From Rothia sp. HMSC078H08 (GTDB taxonomy: Bacteria; Actinomycetota; Actinomycetes; Actinomycetales; Micrococcaceae), in the NCBI RefSeq assembly GCF_001808955.1, contig NZ_KV795254.1, forward strand, positions 39,403 to 103,402: DNA of 64,000 bases, read 5' to 3'. The position numbers and the translations under genes are program-made. The notes under the pieces were generated by a model that worked only from the letters and a program-made list of their open reading frames with translations, was not told where the DNA came from and made no database searches. Positions 36,415 to 46,713 of the stretch are shown here, piece after piece (positions within the stretch are counted from its first letter, which is position 1; each line of letters begins with the position of its first letter).

Positions 36415-37689
36415 ATGTCCGAGCAGAAGATCCTCGAGATGCCCCTCGCCGACCTCGACCCCGAGGTTGCAGAAGCCATTGAGCTGGAGCGCAAGCGCCA
36501 GCAGAACACCCTCGAGATGATTGCATCCGAGAACTTCGTCCCCCGTGCCGTCCTCGAAAGCCAGGGCTCGGTGCTGACCAACAAGTACGCTGAGGGTTAC
36601 CCCGGCCGCCGCTACTACGGCGGTTGCGAATTCGTTGACATCGTTGAGTCCCTCGCTATTTCCCGCGTGAAGGAACTCTTCGGCGCTGAGCACGCAAACG
36701 TTCAGCCCCACTCCGGCGCGCAGGCGAACAACGCCGTCATGCATGCACTGCTGAACCCCGGCGACACCATCATGGGTCTGTCCCTGGCACACGGCGGCCA
36801 CCTGACTCACGGCATGAAGCTGAACGTCTCCGGCAAGCTGTACAACGTTGTCGCCTACAGCGTGGACGAGAACGGCCGCGTTGACATGGAGCAGGTGCGT
36901 GAACTGGCGCTGGCTGAGAGCCCCAAGCTGATTATCGCCGGCTGGTCCGCGTACCCCCGTCAGTTGGACTTCGCTGCGTTCCGCGCGATCGCTGACGAAA
37001 TCGGCGCGTACCTGTGGGTGGACATGGCCCACTTCGCGGGCCTGGTGGCTGCGGGTCTGCACCCGAACCCCGTCCCGCACGCACACGTGGTCTCCTCCAC
37101 CGTACACAAGACTCTGGGCGGTCCCCGCTCCGGCTTCATCCTCTGCACCGAGGAGCTGAAGAAGAAGATTGACTCCGCAGTGTTCCCCGGCCAGCAGGGT
37201 GGCCCGCTCATGCACGTGATTGCCGCGAAGGCTACCGCGTTCAAGGTCGCCGCATCTGACGCGTTCAAGGACCGCCAGAAGCGCACCGTTGAGGGCGCAC
37301 AGATCCTGGCGAACCGCCTGCTGCAGCAGGATGTGAAGGACGCCGGCGTTTCCATCGCATCCGGCGGTACTGACGTTCACCTGGTGCTTGTTGACCTGCG
37401 CAACCACGCCCTCAACGGCAAGGAAGCAGAAGACCTGCTGCACGATGCCGGTATTACTGTCAACCGTAACGCTGTGCCGAACGACCCCCGCCCGCCGATG
37501 GTGACCTCCGGTCTGCGTATCGGTACCCCTGCTCTGGCGACCCGCGGCTTCGACGCCGAGGGCTTCACCGAGGTTGCCGACATTATCGCTTCCGTACTGC
37601 TGCCGAACCCGGACATCGCTGCGCTGCGTGCCCGCGTTGAGGCACTGTGCGCCAAGTACCCCCTCTACCAGGGCAGCGAGAACTGGTAG
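36415..37689 (+). CDS. glyA: Serine hydroxymethyltransferase
   Basis: This 424-aa PLP enzyme interconverts serine plus THF and glycine plus 5,10-methylene-THF, the main source of one-carbon units. SNFVPRAV-type N-terminal contacts are present ([20 protein letters not shown]). The substrate segment [17 protein letters not shown] and the PLP-lysine motif [15 protein letters not shown] are intact, and the C-terminal [14 protein letters not shown] is typical. The ATG at 36415 has AGGAG upstream. folD follows after a terminator, and purH and purN lie upstream, so the region groups folate one-carbon genes. Confidence 0.97.
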   Translation: MSEQKILEMPLADLDPEVAEAIELERKRQQNTLEMIASENFVPRAVLESQGSVLTNKYAEGYPGRRYYGGCEFVDIVESLAISRVKELFGAEHANVQPHSGAQANNAVMHALLNPGDTIMGLSLAHGGHLTHGMKLNVSGKLYNVVAYSVDENGRVDMEQVRELALAESPKLIIAGWSAYPRQLDFAAFRAIADEIGAYLWVDMAHFAGLVAAGLHPNPVPHAHVVSSTVHKTLGGPRSGFILCTEELKKKIDSAVFPGQQGGPLMHVIAAKATAFKVAASDAFKDRQKRTVEGAQILANRLLQQDVKDAGVSIASGGTDVHLVLVDLRNHALNGKEAEDLLHDAGITVNRNAVPNDPRPPMVTSGLRIGTPALATRGFDAEGFTEVADIIASVLLPNPDIAALRARVEALCAKYPLYQGSENW

Positions 37690-37699
37690 ACCCATGAAT

Positions 37700-37750
37700 G
37701 ACCCCGTTCGCTCAACATCCCTTCGTGGGTGCTGAGCGGGCGGGGTTATT
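37700..37750 (+). terminator. Intrinsic terminator after glyA
   Basis: ACCCCG-TTCGCTCA and TGAGCGGGCGGGGT form an imperfect stem followed by TATTTCG. Confidence 0.7.
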
Positions 37751-37895
37751 TCGCCCTCTTACTTTTTGCCTCTCTACCCGCTACATCCGTTGAGGGACGT
37801 AGCGGGGGAGTGGCGCCTCTAGGCACACACCCTAGAACTCAACACACAGACCATTCGTTTCGGCGAACCCGCCGCAATCTATGGAAGGAAAAACA

Positions 37896-38774
37896 ATGCC
37901 CCAGATTCTAGACGGTAACGCAACCGCCGCAGCCATCAAGGAAGAGCTGAAGGAGCGCGTCGAGGCGCTCAAGGCTAAGGGTATTACCCCCGGCCTGGGT
38001 ACCGTGCTGGTCGGTGACGACCCCGCATCCCGCTCGTACGTGGGCGCTAAGCACCGCGACTGCGCAGAGATCGGTATTAACTCCATCCGTGTGGACCTGC
38101 CCGGTGACATCACTCAGGAAGAGCTCGACGCAGAGATCGACAAGCTGAACAACGACCCGGCGTGCACCAGCTACATTGTGCAGCTGCCCCTGCCCAAGCA
38201 CCTGGACACCAACCGCGTGCTGGAGCGCATCGCCCCCGAGAAGGACGCTGACGGCCTGCACCCGACCAACCTCGGCAAGCTCGTGCTGAACGTTTCTGAG
38301 CCGCTGGACTCCCCACTGCCCTGCACCCCCAACGGTGTCATTGAGCTGGTCAAGCGCCACGGCATCGACTGGAACGGCAAGAACGTTGTGGTGCTCGGCC
38401 GCGGCATTACCGTGGGCCGCCCGCTGGGTCTGCTGCTGACCCGCCGCGAGGTGAACGCAACCGCAACCCTGGCGCACACCGGTACCGAGAACCTGGACGA
38501 GGTGCTGCGCGAGGCTGACGTCATTGTTGCCGCTGTGGGTGTTCCGCACGTGCTGAAGGCTCACCAGGTCAAGGACGGCGCAATCCTGCTGGACGTTGGT
38601 GTTTCCCGTGCTGAGGACCCGGAGACCGGCAAGAAGAAGCTATTCGGCGATGTCTCCCCGGAGGCTGCGCAGAAGGCGTCCTGGGTTTCCCCGAACCCCG
38701 GCGGTGTGGGCCCGATGACCCGCGCGGAGCTGCTGGTGAACGTGGTTGAGACTGCGGAGCGTCAGGCGGCGTAA
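37896..38774 (+). CDS. folD: Methylenetetrahydrofolate dehydrogenase/cyclohydrolase
   Basis: This 292-aa bifunctional cytoplasmic enzyme converts 5,10-methylene-THF to 10-formyl-THF, the donor for PurN and PurH. The catalytic Lys-containing [14 protein letters not shown], the [11 protein letters not shown] motif and the NADP-binding [18 protein letters not shown] are present, as is [13 protein letters not shown]. The ATG at 37896 follows the ribosome binding site GGAAGGA; an in-frame ATG at 37881 overlaps that site. It ends at a strong terminator. Confidence 0.96.
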   Translation: MPQILDGNATAAAIKEELKERVEALKAKGITPGLGTVLVGDDPASRSYVGAKHRDCAEIGINSIRVDLPGDITQEELDAEIDKLNNDPACTSYIVQLPLPKHLDTNRVLERIAPEKDADGLHPTNLGKLVLNVSEPLDSPLPCTPNGVIELVKRHGIDWNGKNVVVLGRGITVGRPLGLLLTRREVNATATLAHTGTENLDEVLREADVIVAAVGVPHVLKAHQVKDGAILLDVGVSRAEDPETGKKKLFGDVSPEAAQKASWVSPNPGGVGPMTRAELLVNVVETAERQAA

Positions 38775-38805
38775 GGCTCGCAACATTTCAGGGCTGATAA
38801 CTCAA

Positions 38806-38849
38806 AAGGGCGGTGCCCCGGTAGAACAATCTACCGGGGCACCGCCCTT
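38806..38849. terminator. Strong bidirectional terminator between folD and the GntR gene
   Basis: A 20-bp perfect stem (AAGGGCGGTGCCCCGGTAGA and its complement) closes an ACAA loop. It is flanked by A-residues on one side and T-residues on the other, between convergent genes. Confidence 0.9.
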
Positions 38850-38878
38850 CACACTGTCATCACAAGAAAAGGCAGATG

Positions 38879-39712
38879 CTAGAGAATCATCTCGTAGAAG
38901 TAGGCATCGGCAAGGTACAGGGTCTCTGCGTACTCTACGGGGCTACCTTCTTCGGTGTAGCCGGTCGCGCAGACCTTGAACGCCGCCTCGCCCACGGGAA
39001 CCTGGTGGTTGAACGCCTCGGCGTCGGCGTCGGTGAAGAGCGCCGCGCTGGTGCGTACGCGGGCGTGCTTAATCGCGTTGGGGGTGTCGGCAAGCTGGTC
39101 TAGCGAGCTCATCGCACCGGACATCTCCGCCATCATGGCGTCCAGGATGCTGCTTGCGGCGGCCTTGACAAAGTAGGAACGCTCAAAGCCGATGACTTCG
39201 TGGTTGGCAAGACGCAGACGACGCACGAACAGCACCTGCTCACCCACCGGCACGGATAGGTGGGTGGAAATCTCTTCGGTGGCGTCCACCCAGCGGGTCG
39301 CAATCATGCGGGTGGAGCCCTCAAAACCGCGGCGGCGCATATCGTCAACGAAGGTGTCCACGCGCGGAATGTAGGTGGCGTCGGTGCGCTCGGCAACGTA
39401 GGTGCCGGAGCCCTGCACGTTGTAGAGCAGGCCGCGTTCAATCAGGACCTTCAGGGCGCTACGAACCGTCTGGCGGCTCACCCCAAAGTTCTGCTGAATC
39501 ATACGTTCGGTGGGCAGCTTATCGCCGGGCTTGCCGGGAATAATGTAGCGCTGCTCAATGTAGTGGATGACCTGCTCGTACTTCGGGCCGGGAATCGGGG
39601 GTAGCTCGTAGCGGCTCTCAGTGTTGTGAGCGGTACTTTCGGAGGCGGAGGTGCCCGCAGAATGTGAGGGGGTACCGTGGTCGGTGGTCTGTGAGGAGTG
39701 TGAATTCATCAC
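38879..39712 (-). CDS. GntR-family (HutC/UTRA) transcriptional regulator
   Basis: This 277-aa regulator has a Ser/Thr-rich N-terminal extension of about 40 residues. The winged helix follows (KYEQVIHYIEQRYIIPGKPG, KLPTERMIQQNFGVSRQTVR, GSGTYVAE), then a UTRA effector domain (TRWVDATEEISTHLSVPVGE, HEVIGFERSYFVKA). HutC-type members usually sense sugars, amino acids or other small metabolites; the ligand is not known here. It is divergent from xth with 80 bp between starts. Confidence 0.9.
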   Translation of the reverse strand: MMNSHSSQTTDHGTPSHSAGTSASESTAHNTESRYELPPIPGPKYEQVIHYIEQRYIIPGKPGDKLPTERMIQQNFGVSRQTVRSALKVLIERGLLYNVQGSGTYVAERTDATYIPRVDTFVDDMRRRGFEGSTRMIATRWVDATEEISTHLSVPVGEQVLFVRRLRLANHEVIGFERSYFVKAAASSILDAMMAEMSGAMSSLDQLADTPNAIKHARVRTSAALFTDADAEAFNHQVPVGEAAFKVCATGYTEEGSPVEYAETLYLADAYFYEMIL

Positions 39713-39779
39713 CCAATAGTTTACCGTTCAGCCAGAGAAAAAACGCGCACGAGTGAAAATTTCTCTTCCTTCAAACTGG

Positions 39780-39785
39780 CATAAT
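39780..39785 (+). promoter_or_regulatory. -10 box (CATAAT) of xth
   Basis: CATAAT lies 7 nt before the ATG at 39793, suggesting a leaderless transcript. No strong -35 box is visible. Confidence 0.4.
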
Positions 39786-39792
39786 TAAGACT

Positions 39793-40668
39793 ATGCATTT
39801 TTCTAACACCCCTGCACCGCGCCCGAGCGGTCTGCTTCGCGTGGCGAGCGTGAATGTGAACGGTATCCGAGCCGCCTACAAGAAGGATATGGCGGCGTGG
39901 TTGGCGAGCCGTGACATCGACATTCTCTGCCTGCAGGAGGTGCGCGCCCCCGACGCTATCGTGCGTGAGCTGCTGGACGAATCCCAGTGGCATATTCTGC
40001 ACGCGGAGGCTGCCGCGAAGGGCCGCGCCGGTGTACTGGTGGCGACCCGCCGCACCCCGAACTCGGCCGGTGAAGTCCTGGAGAATCAGCCGGTGGCGAC
40101 CCGCTCGAATATTGGCGAAGAGTACTTTGACGATTCGGGCCGCTGGGTTGAGGCGGACTACGTTCTGCCCAACGGTAAGACCCTGACCGTGGTCAGCGCC
40201 TACGTTCACTCCGGTGAGGTCGGCACCCAGAAGCAGGACGATAAGTACCGCTTCCTGGAGCGCATGCTGGTGCGCATGCCTGAACTGGCAAAGCACTCGG
40301 ACCACGTGCTCATCGTGGGCGATTTGAACGTGGGCCACACCGAGCTGGACATTAAGAACTGGAAGGCTAACCAGAAGCGTGCCGGCTTCCTGCCGGAGGA
40401 ACGCGCCTACTTTGACCGCTTCTTCGGCGATATCGGCTACCGCGATGTGGCTCGTGAGCTGGCGGGTCAGGTGCCCGGCCCCTACACCTGGTGGTCTTAC
40501 CGCGGTAAGGCGTTCGATAATGACGCAGGCTGGCGTATCGACTACCACATGGCGACCCCGGCGCTCGCCGAAAGCGCCGTGGAGGCGGTCGTGGACCGCG
40601 CGGCAAGCTACGATGAGCGTTTCAGCGATCATGCGCCGCTCGTGGTTGACTACCGCATCGGTGAGTAA
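39793..40668 (+). CDS. xth: Exodeoxyribonuclease III
   Basis: This 291-aa Mg-dependent AP endonuclease and 3'-5' exonuclease acts in base-excision repair. The motifs RVASVNVNGIRAAYKKDMAAW, DILCLQEVRA (metal-binding Glu), VLIVGDLNVGHTELDIKNWK, GWRIDYHMATP and FSDHAPLVVDY (catalytic His) are all intact. The length is normal. trpS follows 86 bp downstream on the same strand, and no terminator lies between, so cotranscription is possible. Confidence 0.95.
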   Translation: MHFSNTPAPRPSGLLRVASVNVNGIRAAYKKDMAAWLASRDIDILCLQEVRAPDAIVRELLDESQWHILHAEAAAKGRAGVLVATRRTPNSAGEVLENQPVATRSNIGEEYFDDSGRWVEADYVLPNGKTLTVVSAYVHSGEVGTQKQDDKYRFLERMLVRMPELAKHSDHVLIVGDLNVGHTELDIKNWKANQKRAGFLPEERAYFDRFFGDIGYRDVARELAGQVPGPYTWWSYRGKAFDNDAGWRIDYHMATPALAESAVEAVVDRAASYDERFSDHAPLVVDYRIGE

Positions 40669-40691
40669 GACGCGGACCCACCTACAGATAA

Positions 40692-41819
<1,128 letters not shown>

Positions 41820-41870
41820 CGCGCTGTTCAGCCTGCCCGGCTGAGACGCCGCATTACCTGCACGATTGAG

Positions 41871-42449
41871 ATGACAGCACAAGAGAACTCTTCGAGCCCC
41901 ACGACGGCTCCTGTATCCCCGACCCTGAAACCCGGTCGCCGCTACCTGAGCGTTATTGCGCACGTGAGCGGTGAGAATGTTCAGCGCCTGGAAGAGTGGA
42001 AGCGCGCGGTAGCCGGTGGTGCGGTGGCGCCTATCAGCACCCACGTGACCGTGTACCTGACGGAGCTGAACGAGTCTCTAATGGCTGAGGTGCACTCCCC
42101 GCAGTTCCGCGAGGCGCTGGACACGCCGCGTTTTGAGGCGCGCTGGGGTTCGGTACACTCCTTCCGCCCGGTCACCGAGGTGGAGTACCTGAACCTGGAG
42201 GCGGGTAGGGCCGAGTTCGAGCAGATTCACCAGAAGCTGGTTGAGCTATTCGGTGCCGGCGCGGCGTCCTTCCCCTATGTGCCGCACGTGACCCTGGGTC
42301 ACGGGCTCACGGAAGAGCAGGTGGCGAACGCCCGTGAGGTGTTTGATGCTCTGCCCGCCGAGCAGCGCACCTTCACCGTGGATCACCTACACTGCTACTC
42401 CTATGACGGGCAGGACTGGGAAGAGATGACGGTTCTGCCGTTGCGTTAG
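41871..42449 (+). CDS. 2'-5' RNA ligase-like 2H phosphoesterase
   Basis: This 192-aa protein has the two H-x-T motifs of the LigT/2H phosphoesterase family, HVTVYL near residue 63 and HVTLGHG near residue 143. Such enzymes act on 2',3'-cyclic or 2'-5' phosphodiester bonds in RNA or nucleotides. The first 25 residues are a Ser/Thr/Pro-rich extension. It lies 51 bp after trpS and ahead of a strong terminator, so it is probably the last gene of the xth-trpS unit. Confidence 0.8.
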   Translation: MTAQENSSSPTTAPVSPTLKPGRRYLSVIAHVSGENVQRLEEWKRAVAGGAVAPISTHVTVYLTELNESLMAEVHSPQFREALDTPRFEARWGSVHSFRPVTEVEYLNLEAGRAEFEQIHQKLVELFGAGAASFPYVPHVTLGHGLTEEQVANAREVFDALPAEQRTFTVDHLHCYSYDGQDWEEMTVLPLR

Positions 42450-42475
42450 GAGCAGGCGTATCAACCTGGAAAACA

Positions 42476-42520
42476 TAAAGAGAGATGCGACCGATAGGTT
42501 ATCGGTCGCATCTCTCTTTA
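42476..42520. terminator. Strong bidirectional terminator between the 2H phosphoesterase and aztD
   Basis: A 21-bp perfect stem (TAAAGAGAGATGCGACCGAT-A and its complement) with a GGT loop lies between convergent genes. Confidence 0.9.
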
Positions 42521-42553
42521 TGCTTTCACTAGGTTTATCTCAGCGTGAGATCC

Positions 42554-43963
42554 CTAGTGGGAGTGGCCCTCGTGAGCCTCGCCAGACTCGTGCGCATCAG
42601 CGGAAGCCGAGGAGGAAGCAGAGCCGTGCGCTTCAGCGCCGTGTGCCTCAGCCTCAACCGGTGCAGCGTTCGAGGAAGAGACACCCAGAATCTCGTTCGG
42701 GGTCTTCGGAAGCTCCACGCTCATCAGCTCCTTCGGCGCTGCCGGGTTCGACAGAGATACCGCAATGAGCTTCTTGGTCGCCGGGTCGGTCACGTAGGCG
42801 GTCTTACCGTCCACCCACAGTGCCGGACGCTCATCCTGCCACGTCTCAGACTCGGTCCACGCCTCCATTAGCTGTACGGATCCCAGCTCAGTGCCGGTTG
42901 CCGGATCGAAGACGCGCAGCTTACCGTCGGTGGTCAGCAGCAGCGCCTCACCCTGGGGACCGCGAGCCAGCGAACGGAAGGTGTAGCTCACGCCAGAAGG
43001 CAGGGAGTAGACGGTGCGAGTTGCCGCAACGGTGTCGATAATGGAGAACTTCTCGGGGCGCTCCAGCTTAGCGTCCTTGTCGGTCTTGTAGTCCGCCAGA
43101 ACGTACTGGGAGTCAGCCTTACCGGCCTGGTTACCCGAGCGCGAGTACGGGTCCTCGGGGTTGGTGATCTTGGTGAACTTGCCGTCCTTGTAGACCAGCG
43201 CGCCGTCGGTGCAGCCGATGGAGAACGCGCCGTCCTTAGCGATGGCTTCACCGTGAACGCCGGGGCAGGCGGGGCTCTCTGTGACGGTCTTGCCCTGCGC
43301 ATCCACAACAGCGGCGCCGGTGCGGGTCTTCGAGTCGCCGACCGCTACCAGGTACTGGTCATTGGGCAGCGGGATTGCGAAGCCGTGGTGAGGCTTCGGC
43401 AGGGTGACGGTGGTGGTCTCCAGGGAGGAGGCGGTGCGCTTGTCGTGGGTCAGCTTCGCCGGGTCGTACACGGCGAAGGAGCCGGTGCCGTCGGCGAATG
43501 CCGCGACCTTGCCGTTGTCCTTGATGACGTGACCGGTGTGGTCAGCTGCAAGAGACAGCGAGGACAGCGACGGGGAAGTGGTGTAGTAGTGCGAGTGGTC
43601 GCCGTGCGCTACGGACCATACGCCGGTGTCCAGGAAGGTGTAGCTGTTGCCGTCTGCAACGACGAGGTGGCGGTTATCGCCAGCGTCGGAGAGGCGCAGG
43701 AAGCCTTCCTTGGGGATGTCTGCGAGCAGCTTCATGTCCTTGGCGTCGTAAACGAGCACGCCGCCGTCGTAGGTGATGGCGACGCGGCTTGCCGCGCCCT
43801 TGCCTTCGGTGATAGGGGCGGGGGTTGCGCTCGCGGAGGTGGAGGCGCTGGGGCTGGTCTGGGCGTTCTGGGTGGTCTGGGAGCCGCATGCGGTCAGGGC
43901 GAGTGCGGCTACTGCGCCGAGTGCGCCGGCACGGGTGAGGAAAAACTTACGGGTCATGTGCAT
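42554..43963 (-). CDS. aztD: AztD-like zinc metallochaperone lipoprotein
   Basis: This 469-aa exported protein starts with a lipoprotein signal (FFLTRAGALGAVAALALTAC, lipobox LTAC) and a Ser/Thr/Ala linker. A beta-propeller-like body follows, with AztD hallmarks such as VAHGDHSHYY, PHHGFAIPLP, CPGVHGEAIA and FRSLARGPQGEALLL. The C-terminus is a His-rich tail (HESGEAHEGHSH), a likely zinc ligand set. Members deliver zinc to the AztC binding protein of a zinc ABC transporter; no aztABC genes are in this window. The ATG at 43963 is supported by a TAATCT -10 box 6 nt upstream. A Zur-like palindrome covers the promoter. Confidence 0.85.
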   Translation of the reverse strand: MHMTRKFFLTRAGALGAVAALALTACGSQTTQNAQTSPSASTSASATPAPITEGKGAASRVAITYDGGVLVYDAKDMKLLADIPKEGFLRLSDAGDNRHLVVADGNSYTFLDTGVWSVAHGDHSHYYTTSPSLSSLSLAADHTGHVIKDNGKVAAFADGTGSFAVYDPAKLTHDKRTASSLETTTVTLPKPHHGFAIPLPNDQYLVAVGDSKTRTGAAVVDAQGKTVTESPACPGVHGEAIAKDGAFSIGCTDGALVYKDGKFTKITNPEDPYSRSGNQAGKADSQYVLADYKTDKDAKLERPEKFSIIDTVAATRTVYSLPSGVSYTFRSLARGPQGEALLLTTDGKLRVFDPATGTELGSVQLMEAWTESETWQDERPALWVDGKTAYVTDPATKKLIAVSLSNPAAPKELMSVELPKTPNEILGVSSSNAAPVEAEAHGAEAHGSASSSASADAHESGEAHEGHSH

Positions 43964-43969
43964 GTACCA

Positions 43970-43995
43970 AGATTAACATGAGAATGGTTCTCTAT
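43970..43995 (-). promoter_or_regulatory. aztD -10 box and Zur-like operator
   Basis: TAATCT (minus strand, 43970-43975) stands 6 nt from the ATG. Directly upstream is an inverted repeat at 43978-43995, GAGAA-TGG-TTCTC within ATGAGAATGGTTCTCTAT. This resembles Fur/Zur-family boxes and sits where a repressor would block the promoter. Confidence 0.5.
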
Positions 43996-44148
43996 AGTGG
44001 TTGATCCTTGGCTCGTATCAGAGTCTGGAAGTGCAATCTGCGCGGGGTGTGTAAGGTATTCTGCCCCTGCCCAGCCGAAGGAAGTGTCCTGTTGTGCCCC
44101 CACTAGGTGAAAGCCTTGAATCGACTCGCGAAATGGCTCATCAGGGCA

Positions 44149-44188
44149 TAAAAAACCGGCTCCCTTCCGAAAAGAAGAGAGCCGGTTT
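44149..44188 (-). terminator. Intrinsic terminator after manC
   Basis: On the minus strand AAACCGGCTC and GAGCCGGTTT form the stem (44153-44188), followed by a run of six T. Confidence 0.8.
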
Positions 44189-44256
44189 CTAGAGGTGTCT
44201 TTTGCTCGAGTAGGGTTCAAGCGCCTACTCGGAGCTAAACATTTAGGGCTAAAAAC

Positions 44257-45366
44257 TTAGAGGAGGTTGTTCAGGCCTCGCGCCTTGACCTCACCCACTG
44301 CATCCTTGACAGCCTGTGCCTTGGAGCGCGGAGCGACCAACAGGGCGTCGGGGGTGTCCACCACAACGATATCGTCGAGGCCAAGGATAGAGATCTTGCG
44401 GTCGGTATTCGCGACAATAATGCCGGAACACCCGTGGTTGATAACGTTATCCTTCTCGCCGAGAATGGTCAGCTCTTCGCCGCTCTTCTCGGTGTTCAGG
44501 CGTGCCACAGCGTCGAAGTCTCCCACATCGTCCCAGCTGAAGGAACCGGGAACCATTGCAACGTCGCCCGCTGCCGCAGCGGGCTCAGCCACAGCGTAGT
44601 CGATAGCGGTCTTGGGCAGGGTCTCCCAGACGCGGTCCATAACAGCCTCACGCTCGGGGGTGTCCCAAGCGTTAGCAATTTCCATGATGCCCGCGTACAG
44701 CTCGGGCTCGTTCGCCTCGAGGTGCTTGAGCATCAGAGCCGCCGGTGCCACGAACATGCCTGCGTTCCAGGTGTACTCACCGGAGTCCAGGTACTTCTGT
44801 GCGGTAGCGGCATCGGGCTTCTCCACGAAGGTGTCCACAGCCTGAGCGTTGGGGGCGTCCTCAATACCCAGGGACTCGCTGGCGTGGATGTAGCCAAACG
44901 CGCTGGAGGGCTCGGTGGGGGTAATACCGATGGTGACAATCTTGCCGGTTGCCGCGGTGATGACAGCTTCGGTCACCACACGGTGGAATTCATCCACGGG
45001 GCTGATCACGTGGTCAGCTGCGAAGGAGCCAATGATGGCGTCCGGTTCGCGGCGGTGGATGATAGCGCAAGCCAGGCCGATAGCTGCAGCCGAATCCTTG
45101 GGGGAGGGCTCCAGTACCAGGTCAGCGGCACGCAGTTCAGGAATCTGCTGGGTGACCGCATTGGCGTGCGAAGTACCGGTAACCACCATGACGGAACCAT
45201 TGCTGAGATCGATGAGACGGTCGTAGGTGTCACGCAACAAGGAATTGCCCGACGAGGTGAGGTCGAGCAGGAACTTCGGGGCGTGCGCGCGGGATAGAGG
45301 CCACAAACGCGAGCCAACACCGCCGGCGGGAATAAGCGGGCGGAATCGAGTGAGTGCAGTATTCAT
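44257..45366 (-). CDS. manC: Mannose-1-phosphate guanylyltransferase
   Basis: This 369-aa nucleotidyltransferase makes GDP-mannose from GTP and mannose-1-phosphate for glycans and lipomannans. The pyrophosphorylase signature is LIPAGGVGSRLWPLSR, the product-binding motifs are GSFAADHVI and FVEKPDAATAQKYL, and WNAGMFV and SWDDVGDFDA follow. The C-terminal isomerase domain of the bifunctional type is absent. The ATG at 45366 has TATTCT 7 nt upstream (45374-45379), again a leaderless arrangement. It stands alone between its terminator and the sdh leader. Confidence 0.92.
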   Translation of the reverse strand: MNTALTRFRPLIPAGGVGSRLWPLSRAHAPKFLLDLTSSGNSLLRDTYDRLIDLSNGSVMVVTGTSHANAVTQQIPELRAADLVLEPSPKDSAAAIGLACAIIHRREPDAIIGSFAADHVISPVDEFHRVVTEAVITAATGKIVTIGITPTEPSSAFGYIHASESLGIEDAPNAQAVDTFVEKPDAATAQKYLDSGEYTWNAGMFVAPAALMLKHLEANEPELYAGIMEIANAWDTPEREAVMDRVWETLPKTAIDYAVAEPAAAAGDVAMVPGSFSWDDVGDFDAVARLNTEKSGEELTILGEKDNVINHGCSGIIVANTDRKISILGLDDIVVVDTPDALLVAPRSKAQAVKDAVGEVKARGLNNLL

Positions 45367-45714
45367 CGCTTCAAGAATAGCGGGTCAATTTGTCATATAT
45401 CGAATTCTTTTAGGGTTTAAACAAAAAGTGTCAGATGGCTCTCATTTAGGCGATGTTTGAGGTTAGGTTAAGGTAAGTCCCGCACAAACACAGGGAAGTA
45501 GGCGATATCGCAATAAAAACATGCTCTAATTCCCTTTTAGAACCTGTAAAAAAACCCTAAACAGGGTGTCAGTAAGCTGTGAATTTACCTGATATCTTGG
45601 AAGTAACAGACGAACAAAAAGCAGTCGGTGAGCACACAGCTGTGCCTGGAAGCTGGAGCCTAAAAATGCGGTACCAGAACCCAGACGCTCGCCGTCGCAG
45701 CAGGAGGTTATTCA
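45367..45714. other. Divergent region between manC and sdhC
   Basis: No gene is supported. It holds the manC -10 box (45374-45379). In the sdh leader are a small inverted repeat ACCCT-AAAC-AGGGT (about 45554-45567) and a palindrome CACAGCTGTG (45635-45644). The strong sdhC ribosome binding site AGGAGG lies at its end. The sdh promoter could not be fixed. Confidence 0.5.
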
Positions 45715-46173
45715 GTGTTGAATGGTTCTAAAGGAACCCTCTACCGCGGCCGCTGGGGCATGTGGTCCTGGGTTGCTCATCGCATTACCGGTATCGCGAT
45801 TTTCTTCTTCCTTCTTGTACACATCCTGGATACTGCCGTCGTGCGTATCTCCCCGGAGGCCTACAACGGTGTACTGAGCCTGTACAAGAACCCCATCATG
45901 GGCCTGGGCGAGACCGCCCTTGTCGCCGCCATCGTCTACCACGCGTTCAACGGTATTCGCATTATCCTCATTGACTTCTGGGGTAAGGCAACCAACTCGC
46001 ACGTGGAGCACATCCAGGCGAAGAACAAGGATGGCAACGTCGAAATCAGCCAGAAGGCAACCTACATGCACATCAAGATTCTCTGGGTTGTGCTTTTCCT
46101 CTGGGCAATCACCGTTGCTGGCTTTGCCGCACGTCACCTGCCGATCGTTTTCTCGCACATGGGAGGTCACTAA
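45715..46173 (+). CDS. sdhC: Succinate dehydrogenase cytochrome b556 subunit SdhC
   Basis: This 152-aa inner-membrane subunit helps anchor SdhAB and binds heme and quinone. Three hydrophobic segments are visible (TGIAIFFFLLVHILDTAVV, TALVAAIVYHAFNGI, WVVLFLWAITVAGFAA-like). YHAFNGIRIILIDF carries the usual heme-ligand His. The GTG start at 45715 has AGGAGG 8 nt upstream. It is the first gene of sdhCDAB, and sdhD starts 3 nt after its stop. Confidence 0.93.
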   Translation: MLNGSKGTLYRGRWGMWSWVAHRITGIAIFFFLLVHILDTAVVRISPEAYNGVLSLYKNPIMGLGETALVAAIVYHAFNGIRIILIDFWGKATNSHVEHIQAKNKDGNVEISQKATYMHIKILWVVLFLWAITVAGFAARHLPIVFSHMGGH

Positions 46174-46176
46174 ACT

Positions 46177-46662
46177 ATGGCTACTCCGCTTAAGTCCCGC
46201 ACCTATGTACCCCGTCTGCGTGACAACCGCATCGACGGTGTGAAGTACAACCGCTCCTCCTCCAAGCGCAACAACTTTGAGATGTTCGCTTGGCTGGGTA
46301 TGCGCCTGTCCGGCGTTGTACTCGTCGTGCTGATTTTCGGTCACCTGTTCTCCAACCTCATGGTCGGCGACGGCATCCACGCCATCGACTTCGGCTTCGT
46401 GGGCGGCAAGTGGGCGAACCCCTTCTGGCAGGTCTGGGATCTGCTGCTGCTCTGGCTGGCTATGCTGCACGGTGCTAACGGTATCCGCGTCATCATCGAT
46501 GACTACGCTGAGAAGGACCGCCTGCGTATTTGGCTGAAGGTCATCCTCTTCGCAGCATGCGCATTCGTCCTGCTGGTTGGTACCCTCACCATCTTCGCAT
46601 TCGACCCCTGCCCCTCGGGCGCAGCGGCTAATCTGCTTCCCAGCTTCTGCTCGGCACGCTAA
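46177..46662 (+). CDS. sdhD: Succinate dehydrogenase hydrophobic anchor SdhD
   Basis: This 161-aa second membrane anchor of complex II has three hydrophobic segments (GVVLVVLIFGHLFSNLMV, LLLLWLAMLHGANGIRVII, VILFAACAFVLLVGTLTIFA). The HGANGIRVIIDDYAE motif is typical of the family. A tail of about 15 residues follows the last helix. It lies between sdhC (3 nt) and sdhA (51 nt) on the same strand. Confidence 0.9.
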   Translation: MATPLKSRTYVPRLRDNRIDGVKYNRSSSKRNNFEMFAWLGMRLSGVVLVVLIFGHLFSNLMVGDGIHAIDFGFVGGKWANPFWQVWDLLLLWLAMLHGANGIRVIIDDYAEKDRLRIWLKVILFAACAFVLLVGTLTIFAFDPCPSGAAANLLPSFCSAR

Positions 46663-46713
46663 CGGCGACGTATCCGAGACAAACGAAAACATCTAAAACA
46701 CAGAAAGAACATC

